64,000 bases of DNA, from NCBI GenBank assembly GCA_018857735.1, contig JABMCL010002162.1:28501-92500 (forward strand), written 5' to 3'. How positions within the stretch are numbered: position 1 is the first letter of the stretch; every line of letters begins with the position of its first letter. The stretch comes from Alviniconcha marisindica (Eukaryota > Mollusca > Gastropoda > Provannidae). A program made the translations under genes and the position numbers. The notes beneath the pieces are model-generated. The model made no database searches. It saw nothing but the letters and a program-made list of their open reading frames with translations, and had not been told where the DNA came from. Shown here one piece after another: positions 25,036-38,600 of the stretch.

Positions 25036-25489
25036 TTATGGATGTGAGGGGAAGCACCCGAGAAAGGGTTTCCACAACTATGAGAGGAGTTCTAAACTGC
25101 AAATTATGACCGTCCCACCATCCTGGGGTGGCCCTGTGTGGTTGACAGGACATTCAGATCCAAGTTACTCATTAACTACCACACTGTTGTGAGGGCAAGT
25201 TTCTGACTGATGGTGTGTGTGCGTGTGTGTGTGTGTGTGTGCACGCATGCGTGTGTGTGTGTGTGTGAAATTGAAAACTTCAACTGAAGGATAGTAGCAT
25301 GTGAGTGTGAGCAAGTAAGTAAATTTGTATTTTACGCCCAGTCAACCAGTGCGGTTATATCAGGGCGATACACATTTTGTCATCATATAATACTTTTAAA
25401 AAGTGCATACATGCTAAAACTGGTAGATAAATGTACAATGTGAGCAAGTGTAAATTAGGGTTTGTGGGGGTGAAGATGAGTGTATGACA

Positions 25490-25490
25490 G

Positions 25491-25536
<46 letters not shown>

Positions 25537-25603
25537 AGAGAAGAGAGAGAGACAGGGAGAGGAAAAAGAGAGAGGAGGAAGAGAGAGAGAAAAGAGAGAA
25601 AAG

Positions 25604-25645
<42 letters not shown>

Positions 25646-26130
25646 GAGAGAGAGAGACGAGAGAGGGGAAGAGAGAGAGAGAGAGTAGAGGAAAGAGTGA
25701 GTAGAGAGAGAGAGAGAGGAGAGAGGAAAGAGAGTGATGAGAGAGAGAGTGAGAGGTAAAGAGAGTGAGGATGAGAGAGAGAGTGGAGGAAAGAAGTGGT
25801 GGAGGGGGGGGAGGGAGAGGGGGAGAGAGAGAAGTGGAGAAGAGAGAGAGTGGAGAGAGAGAGGGAGAGAGGGAGGGAGAGAGGAGTGAGAGAGAGAGGG
25901 GGGGAGAGAGAGGGGAGAGAGAGAGAGGTGGGGAGAGGAGAAGAGGAGGAGAGGGGGGTGGGAGAAGGAGGAGAGGGAGGAGGGTGGGGAGGAAGAGAGA
26001 GAGGTGGGAGAAGAGAGAGAGGGTGGGGAGAAGAGCAGAGGTAGGCAGGGGATGACAAGAGAAGGGGTGGGAGAAAGAGAGAGAGGTGGGGAGAAAGAGA
26101 AAGGGGAAGAAGGAGAGGGTGGTGCAGAGA
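25490..26130. repeat. (GA)n-rich purine tract
   Basis: Over 600 bases of almost pure purine on the + strand, first GAGA then GGGGAGA blocks. The long Ser/Leu/Pro frame on the minus strand is a result of this tract. Long polypurine tracts with mirror symmetry can form triplex DNA. Confidence 0.92.
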
Positions 26131-26164
26131 AGAAGACAAAGGGTAGACAGGTGGATGGAGCAGA

Positions 26165-26715
26165 TGAAGGCCTCAAAAGGAAGAGCAGTGTGGTGCAGGA
26201 AGATGGAGACAAAAGGAAGAAGCTGGTGGTGGTGCAGGAAGATGGAGACAAATGCAAGCAGGTTGTATGCAAAGGTTGAGACAAAAGGAAGCAGGTGGTG
26301 GTGCAGGAAGGATGGAGACAAAGAAGAAGGGGTGGTGGTGCAAGGAAGAATGGAGAGAAAAGAAGAAGCAGGTGGTGGTGCAGGAAGGATGGAGACAAAG
26401 GAAGAAGCAGGTGGTGGTGCAGGAAGAATGGAGACAAAAGAAGAAGCAGGTGGTGGTGCAGGAAGGATGGAGACAAAAGAAGAAGCAGGTGGTGGTGCAG
26501 GAAGAATGGAGACAAAAGAAGAAGCAGGTGGTGGTGCAGGAAGAATGGAGACAAAAGAAGAAGCAGGTGGTGGTGCAGGAAGAATGGAGACAAAAGGAAG
26601 AAGCAGGTGGTGGTGCAGGAAGGATGGAGACAAAAGGAAGAAGCGGGTGGTGGTGCAGGAAGGATGGAGACAAAAGGAAGCAGGTGGTGCAGGAAGGATG
26701 GAGATCTGTTCAACA
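26165..26715. repeat. 37/38-bp minisatellite, about 14 copies
   Basis: Units of aagcaggtggtggtgcagga followed by agaatggagacaaaag. Near-perfect in the middle, diverged at both ends. Confidence 0.92.
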
Positions 26716-26934
26716 CCACTGCATGTATGTCGGCTTGTGAGTCACAGGTGAAGTGAAACAGACAAGGTGTGTTGTCACAATCACAGACACACATGCACGC
26801 ACACACAGAAACTTACACACCTTAAGCAAGTAGAATGGAAGATTTGCATAAAGCACAGAGCGTGGTACAACAGATGTACTACCCAGGCCATACCATACTA
26901 GCAGTCAAGGAATAACTGATCAGCTCATGAAAAG

Positions 26935-27115
26935 CTCATCTGACAAAATGCGCATGATGATTTCTGAATTATCAGACATGAACATCTCATCTGACAAAGC
27001 GCATGGTGATTTCTGAATTATCAGACATGAACATCTCATCTGACAAAATGCGCATGATGATTTCTGAATTATCAGACATGAACATCTCATCTGACAATGC
27101 ACATGAATTATCAGA
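26935..27115. repeat. About 51-bp tandem repeat, 3.5 copies
   Basis: Units of catctgacaaaatgcgcatg, atgatttctgaattatcaga, catgaa. Confidence 0.9.
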
Positions 27116-27464
27116 CATGGAACTGACAGTGTTCATGTTTTCCTCCACTTCTGTCGTTTCTTTCTAAGAAAGTTGAAATATTCAACATTATCTAAAGTTC
27201 ACTACCCCCCTCCCCCACCCCAAAAAAAACCACGCACACACACACACACACACACACAAAACACCGTCTTAACACTTGGTGAAATATCAAAAGTACAAAT
27301 TTAAGGCCAATACCCAAAACTGTTACATCATGAACAATAACATACTCTGCCTGTATTAAAATGCTTTTAATGATAACAACTGTTTTCATGGCATATGCCT
27401 CTGTGTGTGAGAAAGGGTTGCACCTCCCATACAGTTTGATGTCAAACTACAATCAAGTGTGCAC

Positions 27465-27990
27465 ATCTGCTCTCCCAACTAGGACTGGCAAAAGGCCCTC
27501 TCCCAACTAGGACTGGCAAAAGGCCCTCTCCCAACTAGGACTGGCAAAAAGGCCCTCTCCCAACTAGGACTGGCAAAAAGGCCCTCTCCCAACTAGGACT
27601 GGCAAAAGGCCCTCTCCCAACTAGGACTGGCAAAAGGCCATCTCCCAACTAGTACTGACAAAAGGTCCTTTCCAACTAAGCCCGGCAAAAGGCCCTCTCC
27701 CAACTAGAACTATCAAAAGGCCTTTTCCAACTACAACTGGCCAAAAGGCCCTCTCCCAACTAGAACTGGCAAAAGGCTCTCTCCCAACTAGAACTGGCAA
27801 AGGGCCCTCTCCCAACTAGCACTGGCAAAAGGCCCTCTCCCAACTAGCACTGGCAAAAGGCCCTCTCCCAACCAGGATTGGCAAAAGGCCCTCTCCCAAC
27901 CAGGACTGGCAAAAAGGCCCTCTCCCAACCAGGACTGGCAAAAAGGCCCTCTCCCAACCAGGACTGGCAAATGGCTCCCTCCCAATTAAA
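27465..27990. repeat. 28-bp minisatellite, about 18 copies
   Basis: Units of ggcaaaaggccctctcccaa plus ctaggact. Frames of type VLVGRGPFASPSWERAF on the minus strand arise from the repeat. Confidence 0.92.
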
Positions 27991-29354
27991 ACTGACAAAA
28001 AGGCCCCAAACGTCTAACATCATGAACGGGATCAACATTTAATACAAGAGTATAAAAAAACACAATCTGGGTGTACTTCTTTTTTATCACAAGCCTTCAG
28101 ACCAGTAATAGATGCGCTCCAGAAGAAAAAGTGTGCGATGTCGAGTTCTCACCACAAACAGACCAATAGTAAGGTGCAGTAAAGGGCACGCACCAGAAGG
28201 TGCTAGTGAAAAACCAAACCAATCCAAAGAAACCACCCTCAGAGCAATCCACACCACCTGTTTCACACCGGAAAAATATATCATGTTCTTTCATCTATAA
28301 TACTTGACGCAGGAAGCAACGGTCAAAAGCAACAGAAACTGACAAAACTGTGAACCATAAGAAACCAGTTAACCGGAAACACAACGTTCTGATTACATTA
28401 CAAAAGTGACAACAATATTAAAAAAATCAGTGGAACCAAAAGTAAACCTGGTAAATACAACTTGCATGTCAAACGAAGTAAGGAGTGTTTCAAGGCCATG
28501 CCATCACCTTCGCAGCGTCCCCGAGCAATTTCAGTAAAACATAATCGTTCACAACCCTCACTATACCTGACAGCACGCGCACCAACTATACCACTCGGAT
28601 TTACGTGGTACTCTTCCGCAAAAAAACGCAGCATGGTTTTAAAACAGACACCGTTCAAAAATCCAGCGTGTGTCTAATGAACACACTTTCAGTCCAAAAA
28701 TGGGAAGAAAAAACCAAATGAGTACGTGGATGAATTGCGCTGTGAGAAGCCTTATTATGCCCCGGCCCGCTCCTGCTGCTGGAACAGGTGGGCGGCGCCC
28801 ACAGCTCCAGGTGTCAGACCAGCAGAGCAACACCGGTCTGCGACTGGACGCCGCGCTCGGGTCATTCCCGATGTTGCCCGCGATCACTCTGGCAGAAGTA
28901 ACTCCGACCATTTCAGCCCCAGCCTTTCTCCATCAGAGACACTCGCAAATCATGTTGCGCTAAGTCTTGATGTAATGGCAGAAGCTGACCACCGATTTGC
29001 TGGTCAGTTTATGACGTAACCCAGTTGCAAGCCGTTGTTTACCACACACACGTGGAAAACGGAAGAAACTGCCATCACTGATGATAGGGCTGATGTTTTG
29101 CTTGCAAACCGCCAAGCATGTGGGTGCAGATGGCCTGCTGTTTGAACATTAAGAACCAAAATGGCCGATGGCATCTTCACCAAGTGGGCCTTCAACGACT
29201 CAGTGAAGTGAGACTAAGAGTGGCCTAATAATGATGTGAAAATGTGCCTGCAGCTGTATGAGGTACACGCATGCAAGGAGCGCTTGATGCTGCCCCGTTC
29301 AGACCCTGTGCAGTTTGACATGCACGGAGGGTTTCGCGCCAGCTCAAGGGGCTG
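27991..29354 (-). other. Downstream / 3'UTR region of FBXO9
   Basis: This is the sequence after the FBXO9 stop, reading leftward. It includes a G/C-rich patch at 28740-28900 that is open in two frames with no recognised motif. A possible ATTAAA on the minus strand lies near 28037-28042. No further exon is supported. Confidence 0.4.
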
Positions 29355-29469
29355 TCACTCCAGCGGTGTGCTGGCGATGGCCGTGTAGCTTCGCACGCGG
29401 GAGAAGATGAGAGGTGGGTAGGTTGACTCCTTCAACTCAAAGTCCGCCACCGTCTCGTGCCCGCTTGCC
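29355..29469 (-). CDS. FBXO9: FBXO9 coding exon 14 (terminal)
   Basis: The acceptor tttgacag precedes 29469. The exon encodes residues 403-440 with [20 protein letters not shown] and [14 protein letters not shown], then TGA at 29357-29355. The FxRVRSYTA signature is the conserved end of the FBXO9 C-terminal domain. Confidence 0.93.
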
Positions 29470-32400
29470 CTGTCAAACAAAGCATCAAAAGTCCTCTACA
29501 GGTTCCTTTTGCACAGTGCAATAAGTAACGATCCGTCAATACTAAGGCTGCACTGATTTACAGTCAGTGGTTTACCATCATGGATTTACCACTCACCATG
29601 ACTGCAAACATCCTCTGTGTGTATGTGCATGTGCAATGTGTAAATTGCTGTTATATAGCGCTATTCTCCGCTCTCAAGCAGACCCACTGTGCTCGCATGT
29701 GACTCTACATGAGTGACTAGCTTTTCATAGCGCGTTTTTGAATATCCACCGAAGTGGTGTACTTACAGCGCTGGCATGGCTGGTGCCACATGAAACTGCT
29801 GCCGTCTCGGCGCAAGGTCTGTGTACACCAAACAACCATGCACCAGTCACTTCATGCAAAGCCACATATGTAAGGTGCATGCGAGTTTAGCTGTAACCTG
29901 ACACCTGCACTTCTGGCAGAATGAGCGGGATCTTTTATGTGCTACTGCGGTAACACGCGGGCGGAACGGATACTGAAATAAGAGTCAGCAAAGAAAGTTA
30001 AACCTGGAGAAGAAAATTCTCCCATCACTCCTGCAGGGTTTCGAACCCATGACCTTTCGATCACGAGTCCAGTGCTCTAACCACTGAGCTATCCCCGCTC
30101 ACCACCATTTCATGTCCATGTGTGTGTGAAGGTGGGTGTGTGCATGCGTGCCTACATGCTGTTGCATTAGTTACGTCTGAACCCGTCTTCAAGTGTACGC
30201 CATTTGTTAGCTGCATGTCAAAACTGATGCTAATCCGTATCTCAATGTTGACGCTAAACTTTATCTCAAGGGTTCGAACCAAACAGCAGGGACGTTTCCC
30301 AGACTTACTTGTAGACGGTGCGGACAGAGTACGACACCCAGTTCAGTCGCCGGTGAAAACGGCGACCAGTCTCCGTCATCTCAAACTCCTGCAACAGAAG
30401 CAACCAGCATGACGTCAGAGGGCAACCAGCATGACGTCAGAGGGCAGGCAGCATGACGTCAGAGGGCAACCAGCATGACGTCAGAAGGCAGGCAGCAGCA
30501 AACAGAACCTGATGCCGATGAAGTCGTACCAAAGCTCCGCCACAAAGAGTATTGCAAACCCAGGCAAGAAAAAGCAAACATACACATACACGCTAAAGAT
30601 CCTGCCTTCCATGTTGGAGTACGGGGGAATTAATAAAACACAGGAACAACCCAGCATGCACTGTAAACGCATAAATACACCACATCTGCTTGAGAGTGGA
30701 GAATAAATAGCACTACGTAAAACTGATGATTCAATCAGTACATAAAAATGCAATCAGTACATAAAAGTGATCAAACAGTACATAAAAATGCCATCAGTGC
30801 ATTAAAGTGATCAATCAGTGCATTAAAGTGATCAATCAGTGCATTAAAGTGATCAATCAGTGCATTAAAGTGATCAATCAGTACATTAAAGTGATCAATC
30901 AATCAGTACATTGAAGTGATCAATCAGTACATTAAAGTGATCAATCAATCAGTGCATTAAAGAGATCAATCAGTACATTAAAGTGATCAATCAATCAGTA
31001 CATTGAAGTGATCAATCAGGATATTAAAGTGATCAATCAGTGCATTAAAGTGATCAATCAATCAGTACATTGAAGTGATCAATCAGTCACGACTGTCTGT
31101 GTAAAAACCATTTTTCACACTTGTGCAGAAAGAGCAGAGCGCTCACCATGGTGTAGATCTGATCCAGGTCGTTGGCGTTTGCTGCCTGACGCTGTCGTTT
31201 GTAATGGTGAGTAGGCTCCGCTGGGGGCTTCACTCGCTTCACCACGCACATCACCTGTCAACATGCATCACTTGTCAACACATCACCTGTCAACATGCGT
31301 CACTTGTCAACACATCACCTGTCAACACATCACTTGTCAAAACATCACCTGTCAACACGCATGACTTGACAACACGCATGACTTGTCAACACACATCACT
31401 TGCCAACACATCACCTGTCAACACATCACTTGTCAACACATCACCTGTCAACACATCACTTGTCAAAACATCACCTGTCAACACGCACGACTTGTCAACA
31501 CATCACCTGTCAAACACATCACTTGCCAACACATCACCTGTCAACACATCACCTGGCAACACATCACCTGGCAACATGTGTCACTTGTCAACACATCACC
31601 TGACAACACACATCACTTGTCAACACGTCACCTGGCAACAATCATCACTTGTCAACACATCACCTAATGCATCACTTGTCAACACATCACCTAATGCATC
31701 ACTTGTCAACCCATCATCTGTCAACAGGCATCACTTGTAGCTGTCAACACATCATCTGTCAACAGGCATCACTTGTAGCTGTCAACACACATCGCCTGTC
31801 TTATCTGGACTTCCCTGTTTACAACCTAAGAACCCCTCACCACGGCGGCTCACTGACCTTTGAGCCCGACAGCTTGTAGTAGCCCTTCATCATGCCTTGG
31901 ATGCGGCCTGCAGCGCTGCGCAGCTTGGGCACAATCACTGTGGGCTCCTCTGCGCTGCACATCACCAGTACACCACCTGCACACAGTTACACATCATCAG
32001 TACACCCACTGTACATAATTACATCAGTACACCACCTGCACAGTTACACATCATCAGTACACCAGCTGCACACAGTTACACATCACCAGTACACCCACTG
32101 TACATAATTACATCAGTACACCACCTGCACACAGTTACACATCATCAGTACACCACCTGCACACAGTTACACATCACCAGTACACCACCTGCACACAGTT
32201 ACACATCATCAGTACACCACCTGCACACAGTTACACATCATCAGTACACCACCTGCACACAGTTACACATCATCAGTACACCACCTGCACACAGTTACAC
32301 ATCACCAGTACACCACCTGCACACAGTTACACATCACCAGTACACCACCTGCACACAGTTACACATCATCAGTACACCACCTGCACACAGTTACACATCA

Positions 32401-33727
32401 TCAGTACACCACCTGCACACAGTTACACATCATCAGTACACCACCTGCACACAGTTACACATCATCAGTACACCACCTGCACATAGTTACACATCATCAG
32501 TACACCACCTGCACACAGTTACACATCATCAGTACACCACCTGCACATAATTACACATCATCAGTACACCACCTGCACATAGTTACACATCACCAGTACA
32601 CCACCTGCACACAGTTACACATCATCAGTACACCACCTGCACATAATTACACATCATCAGTACACCACCTGCACACAGTTACACATCCAGTAATACATCA
32701 TCAGTACACCACCTGCACACAGTTACACATAATCAGTACACCACCTGCACAGAACTACACATCATCAGTACACCGCCTCCACACAATTACACATCAGAAC
32801 ACCACCTGTACACAATTACACATCAAAACACCACCTGCACACAATTATACATCAAAACACCACCTGCACACAATTACACATCAAAACACCACCTGTACAC
32901 AATTGAACAGTATGCTGCCTCAGATAAATATACAATATACATCCTCAGTACACCACCTGTACATGTTGATAAATACAGAGGCTCCATATGGATACTGTCA
33001 TGACCAATGCAGTATTGCCAGGCTGAAGAAAACAGTTCACTGTGCTAAGAGTTCCACGACAGGGTTACAACAGGGGGTAGCATTGCACATGCACGCTGAC
33101 AGTTAAGCACACGTGCAGGGAAATGGCTGCGCACGCTACCGCCCACCCAGCACTGGGTGAACCTTGAGGGTTTCAAAATTCTTTCTTCTTCTTCTTCACT
33201 GCTGCAGGGTTTTTATGCGAGACACCCCAACAAACAAAAGCCTTTCACAACAACATCACAGCACCCCCCCCCCCCCCAAACTCCCTACAGAAACGCTGAC
33301 TGAGGACCCCAGCGCGGACGAAGGCCTGACCTTCAGGAAAGAAGCGCAGGTAGCGGTAGTAAGCCACCACGTGGAAGGGTCTGTAAAAGGAGTCCATGCC
33401 TTGCTCCCCTTGACGGATGTAGGTGGTGCGGCTGATGTAGCAACCTGAAACCCACAACACACCACCACGGTACAGCCGTAGCCTCGCGGTACGCCAGGCT
33501 ATACCCCACCGCACGAACTAAATGAGAATGGTAATAATAATGGGTATGTAGGGTGCCTAAACCCCACAGGCCTTAAGCGCTTACACATTCTTTAAATGTA
33601 TGTGTTCAAAATTCTATGCGTACAACACACACACGCACACACTCACATACACACACACACACACTCACACACACACACACACACACTCACATACACACTC
33701 ACACACACACACACTCACACACACACA

Positions 33728-33778
<51 letters not shown>

Positions 33779-33799
33779 ACACACACTCACACACATACA

Positions 33800-33840
<41 letters not shown>

Positions 33841-35638
33841 GTGTATCAGGACACAGGACTGAAGAAAAGATTTTCGAAAAGAGATAGGTTTTCAAGGAAG
33901 ATTTAACAGAACTGACACTGTGACAGAGGTAGAATGACGGACAGAAACTGGGAGTTGGTTCCAGACAGATGGAGCCTGGGAAGGCATTCTTGAACTTCAA
34001 GAGAAGTTAGAAAGCATTTCTGAACTCACACCCCGTGCACACTTCCTTCCTTTCACTGGACTGTACAGTGTACAGTGTACATGTACAAGGGCTCAGAAGC
34101 AAGGGCAACTACTGCATCGTAAAAAACACGGAAAACAACACAGGGAATATAAATCAATCGGCGCCTGACCGTTAAACTGCAGGTGAGGTCGCTCCAGGAA
34201 CATCTTGCGCCAGCCACCATACTTCTTGCTGCTTCCACAGTTCTTCCCCCAGATTCTGTTGCGACACACAAGCTATATACATAAATAGTCGCTTCTTTTA
34301 TTTTTCACACTTCAGACAAGCAGGAAATTTAGGTCGCCTTATACTTATGAGCAAAACCACTGCAGCTGCAAGAGCCCATTCCTATCAGCGTGTGCGGTAT
34401 TTCCGTGTGTGTCCAAACCATCGTATGGCTGCCAGCGTTTGGGATGTTTAACGTGCGCACAGATACCGAGGCATGTGATTACACGTGGTGGGGGTGGGGG
34501 GGGGGGGGAGGCTGTTGACACCGTAAGAGAGTCTGTGCTGAAAGTTGACCGTGAGAAAAATCCGTCACTGTGCTGGATAATTACATCCATGTCAGTGTTG
34601 TGCTTGGCTTATCGGTCTGATGCTCAAAGTGAGCTATCCCACTCTAAAATTGACACGTGCACTGTGTTACCACTTAACACCCCACATCTTGTTGTACCAC
34701 AAACAGCTGCATACAGAAAGGGTCACTTTATGTGTATACTTTGTTACATCCCACATCCTGTTGTACCACAAACAGCTGCATACAGAAATTATTGTCCCAA
34801 ATTTACGGTACTAACAACTGACCGACCTCAAGCAGGTGCTATTAACAACTGACCAACCTCAAGCAGGTGCTACTAACAACTGACTGACCTCAAGCAGGTG
34901 CTACTATCAACAGACCGACCTCAAGCAGGTGCTACTAACAAGTGACTGACCTTAAGCAGGAGCTACTATCAACAGACGGACCTCAAGCAGGTGCTACTAA
35001 CAAGTGACTGACCTCAAGCAGGTGCTACTAACAACTGACTGACCTCAAGCAGGTGCTACTAACAACTGACTGACCTCAAGCAGGTGCTACTATCAACAGA
35101 CCGACCTCAAGCAGGTGCTACTAACAAGTGACTGACCTCAAGCAGGTGCTACTAACAAGTGACCGACCTCAAGCAGGTGCTACTAACAAGTGACCGACCT
35201 CAAGCAGGTGCTACTAACAAGTGACTGACCTCAAGCAGGTGCTACTAACAAGTGACTGACCTTAAGCAGGTGCTACTAACAAGTGACAGACCTCAAGCAG
35301 GTGCTACTAACAAGTGACTGACCTCAAGCAGGTGCTACTAACAAGTGACTGACCTTAAGCAGGTGCTACTAACAACTGACTGACCTTAAGCAGGTGCTAC
35401 TAACAACTGACCGACCTCAAGCAGGTGCTACTAACAAGTGACTGACCTCAAGCAGGTGCTACTAACAAGTGACTGACCTCAAGCAGGCTGCCTTCCACAG
35501 GCCTTCATCTCTGGCACACAGGTAAAAACCTCGGCACACCTGCAACCAGCACAATCTCACTTGCAATTACACTTCTGATTTGAATAACAAAGTCATATTG
35601 TAATACTAATAAATATCAATCACAATGTGTGTATGTTT

Positions 35639-35678
<40 letters not shown>

Positions 35679-38600
35679 ATGTGTGTGTATGTGTGTGTGC
35701 ATGTGTGTGTGCATGTGTGTGTGTATGTGTGCATGTGCGCGCATGTGTGTGTATGTGTGTGTGTATGTGTGTATATGTGTGTGCGTGCACATGTGCATGT
35801 ATGGATGTGTGTGTGCGCGTGCAGGCGTGCATGCACGTGTGTTTGAGTGTATGTGCAGTTAATTAATTAGTTAATGAAGTGTGTGTGACAATACAGACAG
35901 CTATTTACCTGAGCCAACATTTCCAGGGAGCGCATGTCCAGCTGAGATGAGATGACCCAGCGGAAAATGTACATCAGGACCTCCATGGGCAGACTGGAGA
36001 TGTGCGTTTCCTAGCAACATGGATAGGAACACCAGTGAAAACACCGGTCACTACCTTGGTTCAGGTTCATAAGGGACCATACTTTAGCATATACCTTTGA
36101 GTATTCATCACAGTATACTTTAGAGCTTACTAAGCATGACTCCAGGTCAAAGCTGTGGCCAATCTCGCTTTTGACTCTGTGACCTGCCCTGACCTATTTT
36201 ATCAACAATCAGCCATACTCATAAATATCAAAGATCTATGCACTAGGACCAAAATCAGAAATGACAGTCACAGCACATTTTTTATCTGCTGGCCGAATAT
36301 GAAATTCAACATGGTATAACAACTTCAAAGAAACTCTGAAAGAATGATGTGTAACTGTAATGGGATGGGGGGAGGAGGGGGGGGGGTGAATCCGTTTTGG
36401 GTGTGGCTGTAGTAGGGATGCCGGGATGAGCAGCGTGGGGGAATATCTATGAAGCGTGAGGCCGGCACAGATGATGATAGCCAAACAAATTAGAAGAAAA
36501 ACAACAGCAGCAGCCCCAGCTCAGGTTGTTTGACGCACGTCCCCACAGGCTGCGATCCGAACACACCAATCACAGGAAGTTTGGCGGTGGCGTCACTCAG
36601 AGTGCAATCTCTGTCTAGCTGCCTGGCAGACTGAGGAATCTTTGTCTAGCTGTCTAGCAGACTGAGGAATCTCTGTCTAGCTGTCTAGCAGACTGAGGAA
36701 TCTCTGTCTAGCTGTCTAGCAGACTGAGGAATCTTTGTCTAGCTGCCTGGCAGACTGAGGAATCTGTCTAGCTGTCTAGCAGACTGAGGAATCTCTGTCT
36801 AGCTGTCTAGCAGACTGAGGAATCTTTGTCTAGCTGCCTGGCAGACTGAGGAATCTGTCTAGCTGTCTAGCAGACTGAGGAATCTCTGTCTAGCTGTCTA
36901 GCAGACTGAGGAATCTTTCTCTAGCTGCCTGGCAGACTGAGGAATCTGTCTAGCTGTCTAGCAGACTGAGGAATCTTTGTCTAGCTGTCTAGCAGACTGA
37001 GGAATCTTTGTCTAGCTGCCTGGCAGACTGAGGAATCTCTGTCTAGCTGTCTAGCAGACTGAGGAATCTATCTAGCTGTCTAGCAGACTGAGGAATCTGT
37101 CTAGCTGTCTAGCAGACTGAGGAATCTGTCTAGCTGTCTAGCAGACTGAGGAATCTGTCTAGCTGCCTGGCAGACTGAGGAATCTGTTCCAAAAAGGTGC
37201 AAGTTCTTTTCCTATTTTAAAAAAAGAAAACACTTTTTTTTTAACCCCTTCGCTGCCCTTAGGACATCACTGGCAAAGCACTTCCCTTCTACTTACAGCA
37301 TATCATATAACTTCTTGCTTGAACTCCAACTTTTGACCTACTCTCGGGTGAAACAAAGATCTCAACAGCAGCAGTTTGGGTCAGCTTAGCCTGTTCCTGA
37401 GACCGCATGACCTACGGAGGAATTGCATCAGAAATACAAAACTCATGGCAGTGAAAGGGTTAAAGCGCCTATGGGAGTGGCCAGTGCAAACAGAAAAGCA
37501 GCCTGCGCACTCACCCTCTGTTGATACTTGGGCTGACACAAGCCCTGGTCCTGCACGTTGATGTATTCAAAGTGTTGGACCAAGTCTTCCTCCACCTCAA
37601 TGCTGAAAACGGCAACAGCAGGCTGGGCATCTTACACACTAACACATCTTAACACAAACTAACACATCTTAACACAAACTAACACATCTTAACACAAACT
37701 AACACATCTTAACACAAACTAACACATCTTACAAACTAACACCAACACCACTGTCCACGGTATTATCAGTGCATGCTTTCACAAACCCAGTACAGAAATA
37801 TCTAGGGGCAAAGTTACGAGACAACGTAAACAAGTTTTTGCATTGCGTGGATAAATATTCCCACCCCACCCCTCCCCCCTTTGTGTCTGCATACTGTCAG
37901 TCTTTTTGGAGCAAATTTAGGTGTAAAGAGAAACTGTTCAGGAAACAAAACTGTGGTGGAAGCGGTGGAACACTACACGCAAGTCTAGACATAAAGACAA
38001 ATTGTCTGGGAAATGACTCTGCAGTGCCAGTGGAACACTACGCGCAAGTCTAGGCATAAAGACAAATTGTCTGGGAAATAAAACTGCAGTACCAGTGGAA
38101 AACTATAGCGATTCTAGACATAAAGACAAATTGTCTGGGAAATAAAACTGCAATACCAGTGGAAAACTATAGCCATTCTAAACATAAAGACAAATTGTCT
38201 GGGAAATAAAACTGCAGCACCAGTGGAAAACTACAGCCATTCTAGACATAAAGACAAATTGTCTGGGAAATAAAACTGCAGTACCAGTGGAACACTACGC
38301 ACAAGTCAAACATAAAGACAAATTGTCTGGGAAATAAAACTGCAGTACCAGTGGAACACTACGCACATGTCAAACATAAAGACAAATTGTCTGGGAAATA
38401 AAACTGCAGTACCAGTGAAACACTACAGCCAGTCTAGGCATAAAGACAAAATGTCTGGGAAATAAAACTGCAGTACCAGTGGAAAACTACAGCCAGTCCA
38501 GGCATAAAGACAAATTGTCTGGGAAATAAAACTGCAATACCAGTGGAACACTACGCACAAGTCTAAACATAAAGACAAATTGTCTGGGAAATAAAACTGC

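Noticed and set aside
25355..26806. 483-codon minus-strand open frame rich in Ser, Leu, Pro and His
   Set aside because: It is the translation of the (CT)n tract and the 37/38-bp array; several frames are open at once.
28639..29019. G/C-rich frames downstream of FBXO9
   Set aside because: Open on both strands, low-information Arg/Ala/Pro content, no motif; probably 3'UTR.
31897..32550. 217-codon + strand frame of His/Thr/Pro repeats
   Set aside because: Antisense to FBXO9 exon 11 and its acceptor array; no independent start or motif.
30404..37190. CRISPR-like arrays
   Set aside because: Units are contiguous or nearly so, without unique spacers, and the setting is an animal gene.
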